Origin: Vitellaria paradoxa
Taxonomy: Eukaryota > Streptophyta > Magnoliopsida > Ericales > Sapotaceae
DNA length: 64,000 bases
Assembly: GCA_019916065.1 (NCBI GenBank)
Contig: CM034244.1
Location: forward strand, 27,334,471 to 27,398,470
Reading direction: 5' to 3'
The translations under genes and the position numbers were made by a program. This document shows positions 21,899 through 33,336 of this stretch, in pieces (the stretch's first letter is position 1; each line of letters opens with the position of its first letter). The notes under the pieces are model-generated. The model was not told where the DNA came from, searched no databases, and saw only the letters and a program-made list of their open reading frames with translations.

Positions 21899-23275
21899 AA
21901 AAAAATCTATAAGAAAAAATAAAGAAGTCACTATAAGAAAATGGAGTATAGGCAAAGAAATTTTTTGCAAGGAACCTTATCTCCTCGCTAATAATAGGTT
22001 TTCAGTGAGGAAACAAATACTTCCTCGCAAATGGTTTAAACAGTTTTTATAAGAAAATTTCCTCGCTAATAGTTGTATTTTGCGAGGATTTTGAGATTTC
22101 CTCGCTGTAGGGTTGAAAATATGGCCCCAAACAAAAAAAGGTTCACGGGGGAGATTTGGGAGTACTATAGGCAAGAAAATTCAAATTTCTTTACTAATAG
22201 TGAGGCATAAGTAAGGAAATATGAATTTCCTTGCTAATAGTCAATTAACTATAGGCGAGTAAATATAATGTCCTCGCTAATAATAGTGTTTAAGTAAGGA
22301 AATATCGATTTTCTTGCTATTAGTCAAGAAACTTTTTTACTATAGGTGAGTAAATTGAATTTCCTCGCTGAAAGTGAGGTATAGGTAAGGAAATATGAGT
22401 TTCATCGCTAATAGTTATGTGATTTTCTTTGACCATAGGTGAGAAATTAAGTTTTCTCACTAATAGTTGGGTATAGGCAAGAAAATACAGGTTTCCTGAC
22501 TAATAGTTAAGCAATTTTCTTTGACCATAAGCAAGAAAATTTAGTTTCCTCACTAATAATAAGATATAGGCAAGGAAATATAAGTTTCTTTGCCAATAAT
22601 ACTGCACAGATAGCCCACGTTACTTTCTCATTAGTTTAAATTACACAATTGCCCATATTTACTTTTAGATATGCATTACATAGTTATAACAACATAAAAA
22701 GTCCTTATGCAAAAACTTAACTCAAGACATAATTATAATATCATAAATACTTCATTTTATGTATCATAAATTATTTTTTAAATAATATATATAGAAGGCA
22801 ACTTAGCATTTTTTTTAGATATTTTAATAATTGGGCAGGTAATTACAATATAATTTTTTTCAAAAAATTCATTTATGCAAATGAATTACTTTACTATGAT
22901 AAAATTTTTTAATTCTAAGTTTTTAAAAGAATATTTTTATTATAAAAAATTAAGTTAAGTTTTTAAATTAAAAGAAAAAATATACTAATGGTTTGTTTGA
23001 TAAACATGGTTTGTAGATTTAATTTTATGTTAGAAAAGAATATGTTGAAAAACTAAATAAAGCACAAGTTCCTCATACCTAACAAATCTGAACAAATAGA
23101 TCAGGGAAGAGGGATAGAGATTTTTATTGATAATTCTAGTTGTGTGAGTGACTCTAACAGTTCAAAGTTTAACCTAGACTAGTGGCCTAATGACTCATTT
23201 AAGGAGGGTATTCCCCTACCCTCCTATTTAAGCACCCCGTTTTATTCCCTTCTATTCCTCATAGCACCACATTAG

Positions 23276-23656
23276 TTTTTTGGGGGACAAGGGTGGAATG
23301 ACGTTGACTTAGAAAACTTAGTAAGGATGAAATAGGCAAAGGTAGATATAGCTATTAAGTGGCCTAAACCACCTACCCCAGACACTAACATAGAATCCAC
23401 GCTTGCTACTGAGGATGTAATACACTCTGACTATGATGACATGCCATCCCTTGAAGATATCCCTAACTTTGATATTGACGAAGATATTGAAGAAGACAAA
23501 GATATTGAAAAGGACGAGGATATTGAAGAAGACGAGGATATCGATGATGATTCTTTCCCCACTTCTGATGATGACAATGAGGCCACTAAACTATCAAAAG
23601 TCCCTTTTGATATTATGACGAAATGTTTTGATGAGTATTGTGCTGACATGAACTAA
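23276..23656 (+). pseudogene. Acidic polyprotein-tail remnant, copy 2
   Basis: Same protein as at 7545-7925 and identical in length, with no indel. It reads FGGQGWNDVDLENLVRMK, a TAG stop at the same codon as in copy 1, then AKVDIAIKWPKPPTPD and the acidic tail to TAA at 23654. Over the final 71 codons from the ATG at 23441, I count 11 amino acid differences from copy 1, several of them conservative D/E swaps. The shared stop implies that R1 and R2 derive from an already broken master, or that the stop site mutates easily. No domain is recognised. Confidence 0.6.
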
Positions 23657-25381
23657 TATCTAAACTTTGTTACATTTTCTTTCTTATTTTTATTTTTATT
23701 TTTACACCTTCTATTTTTTTGTAACCACTAATGCATCTAGTTTGGGGAAAGAGTAAGATACATGCTTAGTTCTTACACGATTTTTAATCATGCATCATTC
23801 ACCCACACACATTGTTATTCATGGTTTCTGGACACATTGAGGATAATGTGTATCTTTAGTTGGAAGGTGGAGATGTTTGCATAATAACTTTAAATTTGAT
23901 ATGTCATTATTAAAATTAATAACTGCTGCATGTGTTAGTAACTGGCTTAATGGTGGTGTTACTCATGACAATAATAAATAAATTGATTTCAGTTTTGAAT
24001 AAGGCACTTAATTTAAATTGAGTATAAAATTTTCTAGCACTAAAAACTTGTCACTTGAGACCATTAAAATAAAGGTGTGTTAAGGATTTGAATTCAAGAG
24101 ATTTAGTCGTTCAAGTATGCCAAGACATAGGTTGAGACTTATAACCATATATTTTGTGAGCTTTTAAGTCTGAGCTTTTGTTCTTGAAGGTTTTGTACAT
24201 AATGTTCTATAGGATTTCTTTTATCTCAATTTTCTTGAATAGCTTCACCACATTACTTTGCTTTGGTATTAAATGCACAAGACATACATGTATGGATCAA
24301 TGTCTCTGACAAAGTGTTATTAACCTAGAGCGTAATGTTAGGCCATCTTTGTTACATTTGGACGCCTGTGACTTTTTCTCTGATTACATTATCTTGGGAG
24401 CCACTTTAAAGCTCTAAATATATATATATGTATATAATTTATGAATTTTCTTATTTTAGCCACATTGGATAACCATCTTAACCTTAGTTTGAGGGTAAAG
24501 CCAACCCATGCATGTCTAGGGACAACTGTGCTAAGGTATATAAGGGATGAACTTTAAAAAAAATAATAACAGTTTAAAAAAATTTTCAATGTTTGGTTTT
24601 CAAGGAGTTGAAAGGAGAAAAGTTGGGGGCATGTCATTACACTATCATTATAATCCTTAGACGTACATTTTGAATCTTCTTATCCTTTATTTGTTTAACC
24701 AGCACCCCATGGCCAAGCTATAACATAGTAAAGATCTAACAGATTTTAGGTGAAAGACACTTAAGAGTATTGATCTATTTCATGTGGTTGATGTAATTTC
24801 TTTGTTTATGCATTAATACATTCCTTTCATAAAGCTATGCAACACTTTGTATCTTAATTCTTTCAGTCGCTTCTTAATTAGGTTCATTGCACTTATTTGA
24901 TATTGTATTCTTGCATGAACCATAAGAGCAACGCTTCTCAAGTGATTTCATTTTTGAGTGGATATCTTGGTGAGATTTGAAGTCGAGGCTGCAACCTTCG
25001 AGTATATTTGAAATCTATTTTGAATGAATGACATGAATTTGAACACTTAAAATTAGACAGTTGAAAGGTTATAGGAGTTTAATGTGCATTATAAGAAACT
25101 TTATGCAATTTTTGGGTTTTGTTACTTATTTTATATTGATCTTAAATCAGGAGTTGTTGGAGTGAATATTACCACTCATTAAACTAGTTTAGGAATTTTG
25201 TTAGTAGATTCACTGCAAATCCTCACGAGACTTCACTCTTCCAATAGGGGAAACCTATGGGTTTAAAAATCTTGTTGCACATTGCTAAGTGCAACCGTGT
25301 TTCCAACGAAGACAAAAATGAAATTGCTTTTTATTTTAATAATGTCATTGCTAGGGATTAGCAATGCTTAAGTTGAGGGTG

Positions 25382-26790
25382 TGATTACACTTAGAAAGAG
25401 TAATTACAAATAAAACATAAACCATGCATTTATTTAATTAATTTTAAAGTTTTCAAATATTTTTTATTACTTATGGTATTTTATTTTCAAAATGCAGGAA
25501 AGAGATCAAAATTATTGAAATAAGCAGTGATGAAGTCATTGCTATCCGGACACTTCGATGCTCGGTTTGAACAGCAATAAAGAGATAAAGGTAGGCTAAG
25601 GAATAAAATTCAAACTTAAACTGTACTGGTGTTCGGACACCAGTGACTATAACGCACGGATTTTTTGGTCTAGGTTTTCAAAGTCGCCCATATATTCTGT
25701 GTTTTCTTCAGCCGTTAGACATGTTTTTTGTTTGTTATATTGCTCTTTTTCAGTTTTTGAGAATAGAACGCAATTGAGAGACTTTTATTTGATTTGTGAA
25801 GCGATTTCAATTTTCTTTGTTCGTTGATTCAGTTTCGACTTTACTCTGAAGTATGGTATTTTTATACTTGAATTTAGTGGAAGTTTTAATCTTTTATTCA
25901 CTGTTTTTATTTATTTTCCATATGATAATACTATACTTGGCTAAACACTTCTAATCTTAATTCAATGAATCGAGGAAGGGTAGGACATTAGATCAATCCA
26001 ATATGTGTAGGATTATATATGTGATATAATAGTATTCATATATAGTTCTACTTTTTCCTTCCGATCTGATTTTATTTATTATTGAAAATTTTTAGAGACA
26101 AAAACTCTTGATTATATTCTTTGCAATTACTGGTAAGGATTTTTTATTATTCTTATATATTTTTAAAATAAATAAAATAGTGTTAAACCCAAAAATAATA
26201 TAAAAGAGAATTTTTCAGATTTATAATCCTAGACATGAATATAAATCTATGTCTTGCGAACTTAAGAACTTTCATGAAAATATTTTTCTAATTTATTTTT
26301 CCATAACGTGAAACCTCAATCGTACACATTGGATTGTGAAAAGCAATTTCACCCAGAATTGAAAGTTAAATCAAGACTTTGTTCATTTGATTTCTATTTT
26401 GCTTAAATTAAATTGTTCTTCTAGTTTAATTTATTGCTAGTTTTAATATTCAAATAGATTGTTTACTGTTTTTAATTGATTAAATTATCTTAGCTAAATG
26501 TCATCTAATTGGTTTAAGTTATTTGAACAGTTGATTGATTAAGGAATTTTAGAAAAATTATCCTCTTAAGACATTTGAAAATCTTTCATTTTTAAATTGA
26601 TAAGTAGTTAATTTACAACCTTTAAAACTTAGAAACTATTACACAGGTTCCCTGATGATTCGACCTCAGTCTCACTGAGTAAAATTATGCCGTACATCCT
26701 TACACTTGGGGGTAAGTTATAACTGTATTATTTTGGAAGCAGTCACACCTCATTGCTCACTTTATACTAAAATTTGGCTAAGTTTAGAAA
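25382..26790 (+). repeat. LTR-like block of R2
   Basis: Counterpart of 9648-11066. It starts TGATTACACTTAGAAAG after AAGTTGAGGGTG and ends before TTGGCGCATTT (about 26791), the closest match in the window to a TTGGCGCC-type primer-binding site. Identity as an LTR is inferred. Confidence 0.45.
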
Positions 26791-26962
26791 TTGGCGCATT
26801 TCTTCCAAAATCTTAACAACTAACATCCCTATTGGTTATAATTGATTAAATTAATATATTATTACATTCTCAACTAGTTAATAATCATTACTTCATACTA
26901 ACACAGGGATCTAGGATATTATAAGAATCCACAACCCCTTGATCCTTAAAAAAAAAAATCAT

Positions 26963-27041
26963 GAAATGAAACTCAATTAAAAAATCTATAAGAAAAAATA
27001 AGAAGGTACTGGAATGAAACTCAATTAAATATGTCACATGG

Positions 27042-27078
<37 letters not shown>

Positions 27079-27120
27079 TCTTTTAGTATTTTAGTATTAT
27101 AATAATAATGCAATCAATCA
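26963..27120. repeat. Flank of R2 with (GA)n tract
   Basis: Holds two copies of ATGAAACTCAATTAAA (about 26965 and 27015), the right-hand direct repeat of R2, and a GA microsatellite at about 27047-27074. No gene. Confidence 0.7.
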
Positions 27121-27909
27121 TCACATGTGGGTTGATGCATTCAGCGGGGTTACCACGCGTAACATATTAGAAGGGAAAAGGAAAGATAAAGTGGCTCTTG
27201 CTCTTGTTCTTGCCCATTTTCATAATAGATGGGAAAAAAAGTTGGCCTTTGTTTTGTTCTTCTTTTTAAGATTCGAACTAATCTTGGACTTTGATTTTAG
27301 TATGGGTAAAAATTATTGTACACAAATATTTTTTTTTTGTAAAAATTAAAATAAAAAATAAGATAATAAATATTTATTTAATAGAAAAGAGAAAAGTACA
27401 TTCTTTGAAATATTCTGAATAGAATAAAAATTTTCTAATATTTTTGTATATCTATATTTTCCAACCTTGAATTGATAACTTGATCTCGTAAACTTAAATT
27501 TTAACTTGAGGTATTGACAGTTTGATATAAAGATTAATTGACTTTAACTTTAACTTTGGCTTTGCTTGAAGATTTACAAGCTTGATATAAACATTAATTG
27601 ACTTTGATGATGACTTTACCTTTGACTTGAAGGTTTAACAGTTTGAACTCAAGATTTATGAATTTGAATTTCTTCAGAACTTAGATAGCTTAATCCATTA
27701 GACTATGTAGATTTAAACTTCTTTATTGCTTAAAACTTTAATCTAGACGCGCAATTCTTTAGAGCTTAAAAATTTAAATTTTAATTTTATAGAATTGAAC
27801 TTCTTTATAACCTCGTTGAACTTTTTTTTTTGGGACCATTGTTGGAATTTATACTCTTTTGTCTTCTCTACATTTTGTAATTATAGTTTTTTTTTCATTA
27901 TAGAATTAT
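27121..27909. repeat. Tandem-array blocks W1 and X, then degenerate AT-rich repeats
   Basis: W1 (27121-27215) is promoter-like: GTGGGTTGATGCATTCAGCG, GGGGTTACCACGCGTAACAT. It matches W blocks at 55.05, 56.1 and 62.2 kb. Then comes AAGATTCGAACTA...TTATTGTACACAAAT (27265-27330), shared with 47.16 kb. From 27480 to 27830 there are loose repeats of gacttgaaggtttaacagtttgata-like words; no gene is evident. An apparent 74-codon frame at 27125 lies over promoter-like repeat and is probably not coding. Confidence 0.6.
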
Positions 27910-28529
27910 TTTCATGCCCCGAAATCCACAACTTAGGGACGTGGGGACTAAAACCATAATTTGACCACAAATAGCCACACATCAAATGCCAATCATAGCA
28001 GAAGCGATAAATAACAATAGTATTCTATATTAGAATATATCAAAAGTTTATAACTTACCACAAAAGGATTACAAAACTATATGCCTCACACCAGGCCCAA
28101 AATTAATATCAAAGCAAAATTACATGAAATGAAAGTAAATCAAATCATGACCAGCTACTCTATCCCACAGGTCCATCACAAACATCTATCCCTGCAAAAT
28201 TAGCTGTAGGGGATGAACACTAAATCACGTGTGCTTAGAAATAAGCATATAAGAATTATTTTCTCAATTATGCTAGGCAAACAACACTTAATCAACTTTA
28301 AATTAATTCAAACTCTTTTATCAATTTCTCAATAATATCACAATGCCCACATTTATCATATTGTTCCAACTAAATAGTTACTTAGCTGTGATTCCACAGT
28401 CTCATGCTAAAACCACATTTATCATCTCAATAACATCACAATATATATATATATATATTCTAATGTCATAATATAGGTCAAGTAATTTGCAAGGTTAGTC
28501 AGTGGCAACAAAACTAAACACAAAACAAT

Positions 28530-28740
28530 TCTTCAGGCCTAAGCCGTGGGGTACAAGTAGTCTTGGAGTCCTAAATGTACTCATTAAATCCCCAGGCCTA
28601 AGCTGTGGGGTACAACTGGTTTCACAATCTCAAATGTACACGTCAAATCCCCATATATCAGTCGTGGGGTATAATTGGCCCCGCAATCCCAAATGTACTC
28701 ATCTTGCCCTAGTAGACAAAATGGTCTCGCAGTCTCGGTA
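28530..28740 (-). repeat. Tandem units in the minus-strand LTR
   Basis: Three to four loose copies of a roughly 65 bp unit: GCCTAAGCCGTGGGGTACAA, a variable stretch with caaatgtactcat-like words, then AATCCCC. They sit at the same relative place as the 58 bp hairpin units of the chromovirus LTR. Confidence 0.65.
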
Positions 28741-29350
28741 CTAATATACACTTGTACAAGCCATATATACACTTTGTAAGTTTTTAGCCTACTGATTATG
28801 CTAAACCACCCTGCACAAGTTTTGGGTTTTTTGACCCTTGGGCTTTAAAACCTACTCTTTTAATGCCTTCTATGACCCCAATATCAAATCATACTTTCCA
28901 TCATCAACAGCATATCATACACAAAAGTTCTCCCTAATTTTTGGTTCTTCTATTCATCCTTTAATTTAATAAATTTTATGAAATAATTTCACCTAGGCCT
29001 AAGTTTTATGTTGCCCAAAAGATATATAAGTTTAATGAAAAAAGCAAATTTTCGTGAGCAGAAATGAAATTAATTCAAGATATACAATGTCAATCAACTT
29101 TAGAAATCCCTTTAACTCAAAATAATCATAAAAGGATTTTGAAGGCATTCCAATCAAATAGGACAAGATTAGTTTTAAATAAGTAAATAAATACATAAAT
29201 CTCAATTGAAAATTATTTCATATCTTCTATAGGTAAAAAGATGTTTGAGAAGGCATTTTTTTTTTTTTTTTACTTCTTATATTGATTGGAGACATTTATA
29301 TAGAAGTTAGAAGAAAATGATGAAAGTTGCTAAAAACTATACTTTGTTCG

Positions 29351-29530
29351 GACATTGGTACCTATTATTCTAAAAATAGCAACTATGCAGTTTATCATCT
29401 GGACGTTGGTACCCATTGTCCTAACAACAGTAGCTATACAGATTATCATTTGAAGGTTGGTACCCATTGTCCTAACAATAGTAGCTATACAAATTATCAT
29501 CCAGACGTTGGTACACACCATTTGGACGAT
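29351..29530. repeat. 51 bp tandem repeat, about 3.5 copies
   Basis: The word TTGGTA recurs at 29355, 29406, 29457 and 29508, an exact 51 bp spacing. Units read GACGTTGGTACCCATTGTCC then taacaacagtagctatacag and gattatcat. Since 51 is a multiple of three, frames stay open on both strands; neither looks like a protein gene. Confidence 0.9.
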
Positions 29531-30482
29531 TATACCAAAACATAGAATTTAGTAAAATTTATCGGCAATTTTTACCATGAAACAAATTTAGATATCAATA
29601 ACTTGGATTTATATTCTCATAATCAAAACATGGCCTCATAACATCATATTCTCAACACAAATTTATATAATATGACATCCTCTTACAACTAAAAAAGAAA
29701 AAAAAAGATTCATATCATTGAATTTATAAATCCTTCTCAACAATGTGGGATTATCTTTTATTAAAAGAAAATATGATCATATATATATTTATGTGAACCT
29801 TTATTTTCAGAAAGCATGGACTTAGTAAATTTCCAATCAAAACATATATACACATATACATATCAAAAGAAAAGAAAGAAATGAAATATTTAGCCATAAC
29901 AAAGCATCATATCACATAACTTCCTTCTACAATATTTTCGAACATATAACATTGATTTCATGATTCATACTCGGCATATACATTTAATTTGTACTATACA
30001 TATATTTACATTTATATACGCATATACATACATGATAAAGAAAAATCCTCTTATAAGCATAAAACCCCACTACCTCACTGCACATGTAGACGATCGATGT
30101 GCAGAAATGTAAATCCCAACTCAAGTTAGACCTTTTTTCCCTTTACAAAAAACTCCGGTGAAAACTTTCTCTGAGCCTCACAGAAACACACTAGGCTCTT
30201 CGAAAAGACGTAGGAAGAAACCTTTCCTCTTCCCTTTCACACGATCTTTCCAAAATTGGGTGGCTTGAATATATATATGTAATATCTCTCAATTTTTCTT
30301 TTTGTTGGGAAAAACGTTATGGGGTGTAGTGGGAGGGGTTTATATAGAAACTCACTAGAGACTTCCTCCGTAAGCTTCTCCCATCAATACATCCCCCCAG
30401 ACTTCCATATGCCATAAATATTAGCTACCACCCTTTTGGCCTACCCTATGCTAGTATTTAAATCATTGCCACACGCCCAACT

Positions 30483-31320
30483 TGTAAGATTTTTTTAGTG
30501 GAAAATCCATACAAAATCTTAAATTAAATATAGCAGATTTGAATATTTCTTAAATTAAAGAGAGAAGAAGATCTGCATGTTTCCTAAATTGAAGATTTTT
30601 CAAATTGGCAAATTTTTAAAAGGTCACAATCACAATATTGCAATCTAAGTCCAATTACGAGTGAAAAAGAAGACTGCATAGATTAGGAAACACACAAAAA
30701 AATCCAGTGTACATCGTAGGAAGCATGCAGGGAGTGCGCTGCTGTGCCACATGGCACTAGGAGCCTGTAAGATGCACGTATGTTCGACCTTTTGGCATAG
30801 ACCTCGCAGAGAGCACACTGGGAAACTGATGGTTCGACTTATAGAAGATTTTGTTTCTGTTTAGGAAATTAGTTTATATATTTGTGTCCTAATTGGAATA
30901 GGATTTTGTAAGTCTATATATATGCACCCAAGCTTAATGTACAATTGAAACAATTAAAAAAGAGGAATATTATAGAGTCTTATGAGAGAGAGAATCTTTC
31001 CTTGTGAGCTTATAGGTCTTTCTCTTATTTTCTTTATTCTTTATTGAGTCTGTTCACTTTCTAAGGAGTTAGAAAGTTTATTTCCACTTGGTCTAGATGT
31101 GTCATGGATTTGAGCAAGTGCTTGAAAGAAGTCGTGCCAAGAGTTATAGAAATTTTGAGTGGGTACTTGTAAGCTAATTATATAGTGGAAGTTTGGGTGG
31201 TCTCCGAAATTGGACCCAGAGTTTTGCCTTTACTAGTTGGTAAAGGGTTTCTTCATTACTAATCTTGTGTTTGTTATTTCTGCGATTGGTTGATTGTTTT
31301 GGGTGATTCGAAAATTTTTA
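30483..31320 (+). repeat. 5' LTR of the copia element
   Basis: Starts TGTAAGATTTTTTTAGTGG and ends AAAATTTTTA; the expected CA end has become TA, as comparison with the 3' LTR (AAAATTTTCA) shows. A TATA-like CTATATATATGCACC (about 30914-30928) precedes GA-rich leader sequence. Confidence 0.92.
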
Positions 31321-31322
31321 AT

Positions 31323-31334
31323 TTGTGTCAGAGC
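31323..31334 (+). other. Primer-binding site of the copia element
   Basis: TTGTGTCAGAGC lies two bases after the 5' LTR and resembles TGGTATCAGAGC, the initiator-Met tRNA 3' end complement used by Ty1/copia elements, with a few changes. Confidence 0.75.
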
Positions 31335-31376
31335 AAGTCACTCTATATTCTTGAGTGAGATCTTCAATTTGAATCG

Positions 31377-33336
31377 ATGGATCCACCACGTGAAGGAGGC
31401 TCTAGTTTAAGACCACCATAGTTTGACGGTACAAATTATTCGTATTAGAAGGTACATATGCAAGCTCATTTATTATCCATACATTATAAAATTTGGTTGG
31501 CTGTTATTTAAGTATGGACTAAACCTACACATAAAGTTGAGGGTAAGATTGTTTCAAAGCCAATTGAATCCTAGACCAAGTCAGAACAAGATGGTTCCGA
31601 ATGGAATTTCAAAGCGTTGAACAACATCTTTGCTGTCGTCTATCCAAATGAATTTTGCAAAATCTCAAGTTGTCTCAGCGCAAAGGAAGTTAGGCTTATT
31701 CTTCAAAATACACACGAAGGAAACATACAAGTGAAGAAATCCAAACTTCAAAAACTTACATTAGAATTTGAAGCCATCATTCTTTTGATGCTAAAGTTAC
31801 TGCAATTGAAGAAGTTTGGGATGTAGATGAGATGAAGATTGAAGACTTGGTAGGATCTTTTCAAACCTATGAAGCAAACATGCTCAAATCAAAAAAAGTC
31901 TCATAGGAAATTGCACTCAAAACTGTAGAAGAAGTAGAAGAAAAAGATTCTGATAATGAAGAATTCAATGATGAAGAAGTGATTTTGCTGGCAAAGAAAT
32001 TTAGAAAAATTCTCAACAAAGTAAGGAAGATTAAGAAAACTGCAACGTCAGATTCAAAGTCACAAGGGAAGGAGAAGAACATCAAAAAGGGTGACAAGAA
32101 GTCATTAAAGCAACCCCAAGGAATTTAGTGCTTTGAATGTCATGATTTTGGACACAATGCCCAGGAGTGCATAAATAAAAAGAAGAAGAAGAAAGTAAAA
32201 ATGATGAATGCCACTCTTGATGATGATTCTAACACCGATGAATCTTCCTCCTCTACTTTTGAAGATAAAGGTAATTTTATTACTTTTGTAGCTTCTCACA
32301 ATTCTTCTGTAGAGACAAAGCTTTAAACCCTAAGTGATACCGAGTCGAGGATGAAGAATCAAAAGATGAATTCCAAGGTGACGTTGCAAAAGCCTACACT
32401 CAACTTTATGAAGAATATTGTGCTCTAAAGAAAAGAAACAACACACTTGTTCAACAAGCCAACACGATGAAAAAAGAGAGAGATGCCCTTCAGATTCAAA
32501 ATGAAGAACTCTCAGATATGTTATCTACTTTAGAAATTGATAAACAATTAATCACAGTGCAAACTTGCAAAAAAATTGAAAACAAAGTTGGAAGAGAAAG
32601 AAAAAGATGTAAAAGATCTTCTGGCAAAAATCAAAGAAGTGGAAGAAAAGATAAAACATGATGGTAAGGTAATTGAAAAGATGAACTCCAATTCAAATAG
32701 GTTTGACGAAATTTGGAGCAAGCAGAGGCCACGTTGAGATAAATCTAGCCTAGGATACACTAGCGAGAAGACCACATCAACAGCATCTTCATCATCTTCG
32801 AAAGTTCCAAAGATTGCCCCAAAATATAAAGTATCACCAAAGAAAAGTCCTCTAAAGTTTGCATGTCAACAGTTTCCTCCTCCAAAGGTGAAAGGTACAC
32901 AATTTTCTAAACCTCAATCCTTTGTACCTATGTGTCACTATTGCGGAATCAAAGGACATGTCCGCCCTAATTGTCATAAACTCTATGGTCTCCTTTTGAA
33001 TTATGTGAAAAATTTTTCCAAAAGTCAAAATCCAAGAGTTTCCATGAAAAATAGATTTCAAACTCTTTCTAATTTTTTGAAAATAATTTTGAAAATCCAC
33101 ATCTCTTTCAAAAGTCAAAGAACTTGAATTTTTCAAAACTAAAATATGAAAACTTTTTAAAGAAAAAGAGTTCAACTTTTAATAAAAAGCAAAGACGTGA
33201 GAAAATTATTATCAAGGTTACTTTTCCAAAAACTAGGGCAATTTGGGTTCGAAAATATGATCTTTTTAACAAAACCTTGGACGACTTCCACTTTGAATCT
33301 CTTAGGAAGTCTTTAGGTATTTGTGCACATCCTTAA
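31377..33336 (+). pseudogene. gag: Degraded Ty1/copia gag with two zinc knuckles
   Basis: Gag packages element RNA. The start ATG GATCCACCACGTGAAGG at 31377 gives MDPPREGGSSLRPP, a stop, then FDGTNYSY, a stop, KVHMQAHLLS: the FDGTNY...W signature typical of copia gag, with TAG where Gln and Trp are expected. It runs through a UBN2-like region (EWNFKALNNIFAVV, 31600-31830), a lysine/glutamate-rich part, zinc knuckle 1 CFECHDFGHNAQEC (32129-32170), a coiled-coil-like stretch (32350-32700) and zinc knuckle 2 CHYCGIKGHVRPNC (32933-32974). The two knuckles share frame 2 whereas the start is frame 0, so at least one frameshift separates them. The two-knuckle layout recalls SIRE-type copia gag; that assignment is tentative. 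Confidence 0.82.

Larger units (their letters stand above)
21929..26962 (+). repeat. Composite repeat copy R2 (most complete)
   Basis: R2 starts with CACTATAAGAAAATGGAGTA, a CACTA-type terminus, and about 700 bp of subterminal repeats (ttcctcgctaatag and ataggcaaggaaat words, 21930-22610). It continues with the same body as R1: coding relic (23276-23656), GAGGATAATGTG region (about 23840), PPT-like site, LTR-like block (25382-26790) and a short A run. No matching TAGTG terminus is found at the right. Imperfect direct repeats of about 28 bp flank the copy (21899-21927 and 26978-27005). Confidence 0.8.
27910..30482 (-). repeat. Minus-strand Ty3-type LTR, outer part
   Basis: Read on the minus strand this ends in GGATTTCGGGGCATGAAA, a decayed form of the ...GGGGCGTGACA-type LTR end. 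The minus strand also shows the family layout seen in the chromovirus LTR: AGGGTCAAAAAACCC, TCAGTAGGCTAAAAACTTAC, short tandem units (28530-28740), a purine-rich leader (about 30060-30240) and a TATA box TATATAAACCCC (about 30337-30348). It is a relative of the chromovirus LTR and not the same subfamily. The LTR continues after the nested copia element at 36954 to somewhere near 37200; that end is not certain. Confidence 0.65.

Noticed and set aside
27125..27349. 74-codon frame MWVDAFSGV...
   Set aside because: It covers promoter-like block W1, whose relatives W2-W4 do not keep the frame.
29327..29545. Open frame with a 17-residue repeat (VGTHCPNNSSYT)
   Set aside because: It results from a 51 bp tandem repeat inside an LTR; the opposite strand is equally open and the repeat lies in non-coding LTR sequence.
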